Shown here: positions 37,584-37,830 of the stretch, one piece after another
Layout of the letters: the number at the start of each line of letters is the position of its first letter
Position numbering within the stretch: the first letter of the stretch is position 1
Origin: an uncultured Planctomyces sp.
GTDB taxonomy: Bacteria > Planctomycetota > Planctomycetia > Planctomycetales > Planctomycetaceae
Direction of reading: 5' to 3'
Assembly (NCBI GenBank): GCA_937904325.1
Contig: CALGTK010000429.1
Coordinates: forward strand, 1 to 37,830
Length of the DNA: 37,830 nucleotides
Notes under the pieces: generated by a model
Database searches by the model: none
Told to the model about the DNA's origin: nothing
The model's input: the letters and a program-made list of their open reading frames with translations, nothing else
Made by a program: the position numbers and the translations under genes

Positions 37584-37830
37584 GCAATGTCTGTGGTGAG
37601 GTGCGATTCATGTTGGGCGAGCATGTTGGCAGATAGCGGACTTCGGTGCCCACTGATTCGATCGCTTCCCGAACACCTTTCACTTTGTGACTCGACAGGT
37701 GATCCATCACGACGATGTCTCCGTGAGCCAGCGTGAGAACGAGATGCTGCCGCACCCATGCCAGAAAGATGCAACCGTTGAACGGGCCATCAACAGTCAG
37801 CCCATCTACAGTCAGCCCATCTACAGTCAG
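37573..37830 (-). pseudogene. IS630-like transposase fragment, runs off window
   Basis: The minus strand is open from the right edge of the window to a stop at 37573. It encodes part of an IS630-type DDE domain: [48 protein letters not shown], then [10 protein letters not shown]. In intact members the sequence continues SPDLNPIE, which holds the last catalytic acid; here it turns into unrelated residues ([10 protein letters not shown]) and stops, so the C-terminus is lost. The break lies near 37605-37612, just past the DUF1501 stop codon. The 5' part lies outside the window. Three tandem LTVDG repeats are present near the edge. Confidence 0.8.
37787..37830. repeat. 15-bp tandem repeat, about three copies
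   Basis: CCATCAACAGTCAGC (37787-37801) is followed by CCATCTACAGTCAGC (37802-37816) and a third copy cut by the window edge. The period is 15 nt, in frame with the transposase remnant, and encodes LTVDG repeated. The first copy differs at one base. Confidence 0.9.

Overview
The window looks like the chromosome of a planctomycete, probably a member of the Planctomycetaceae or a relative. The main reason is its set of protein families found largely in that phylum: two secreted cytochrome-type/partner pairs (DUF1592-group with DUF1552, and PSCyt1-PSCyt2-PSD1 with DUF1501), a CNB-Ser/Thr kinase operon, and a sigma factor whose N-terminus is of a type I remember from planctomycetes. G+C looks moderate (mid-50s % by eye). 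No rRNA, tRNA, CRISPR array or complete mobile element was found. All family names come from motifs read in the sequence; no search was run.

Layout. 1-1645: acpP and fabF, with a hairpin between them. 1646-3354: a sparse, decaying stretch with a small membrane protein, a frameshifted small gene and an AhpD-like gene that keeps only its catalytic half. 3355-6044: O-acetylhomoserine sulfhydrylase with a clear terminator, then a DUF1444-like protein. 6229-6685: an internally deleted IS5-like transposase. 6785-11418 (minus strand): an operon of lidless Hsp70, a J-like/MshEN-like membrane protein and a CNB-Ser/Thr kinase. 11894-17306: a multidomain hybrid histidine kinase, then selB. 17375-21418 (minus): DUF1592-group protein and DUF1552 protein. 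21735-24572: an amidohydrolase fused to a serine beta-lactamase-type hydrolase. 24586-30487: an unknown protein, an HSL-type esterase, an ECF-like sigma factor, a DUF420-like membrane protein, a small membrane protein and a large GT-C-like membrane protein. 30587-37583: a Tat-exported TIM-barrel isomerase/epimerase-like protein, an HpcH/HpaI aldolase, a DUF1080-PSCyt1-PSCyt2-discoidin-PSD1 fusion and its DUF1501 partner. 37573-37830: a truncated IS630-like transposase running off the window edge.

How the genes may work together. The Hsp70, J-like and kinase genes are co-directional and closely spaced, which suggests a chaperone/signalling unit; it is the best candidate here for an uncharacterised system. 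The secreted cytochrome-like proteins, the DUF1080 domain, the TIM-barrel protein and the aldolase suggest breakdown of sugars or glycosides outside the cytoplasm, but this rests on family membership and adjacency only. Several starts were moved from the longest reading frame to an internal codon with a better ribosome binding site or family-typical N-terminus (3355, 4803, 9724, 11894, 25419, 25749, 26845).
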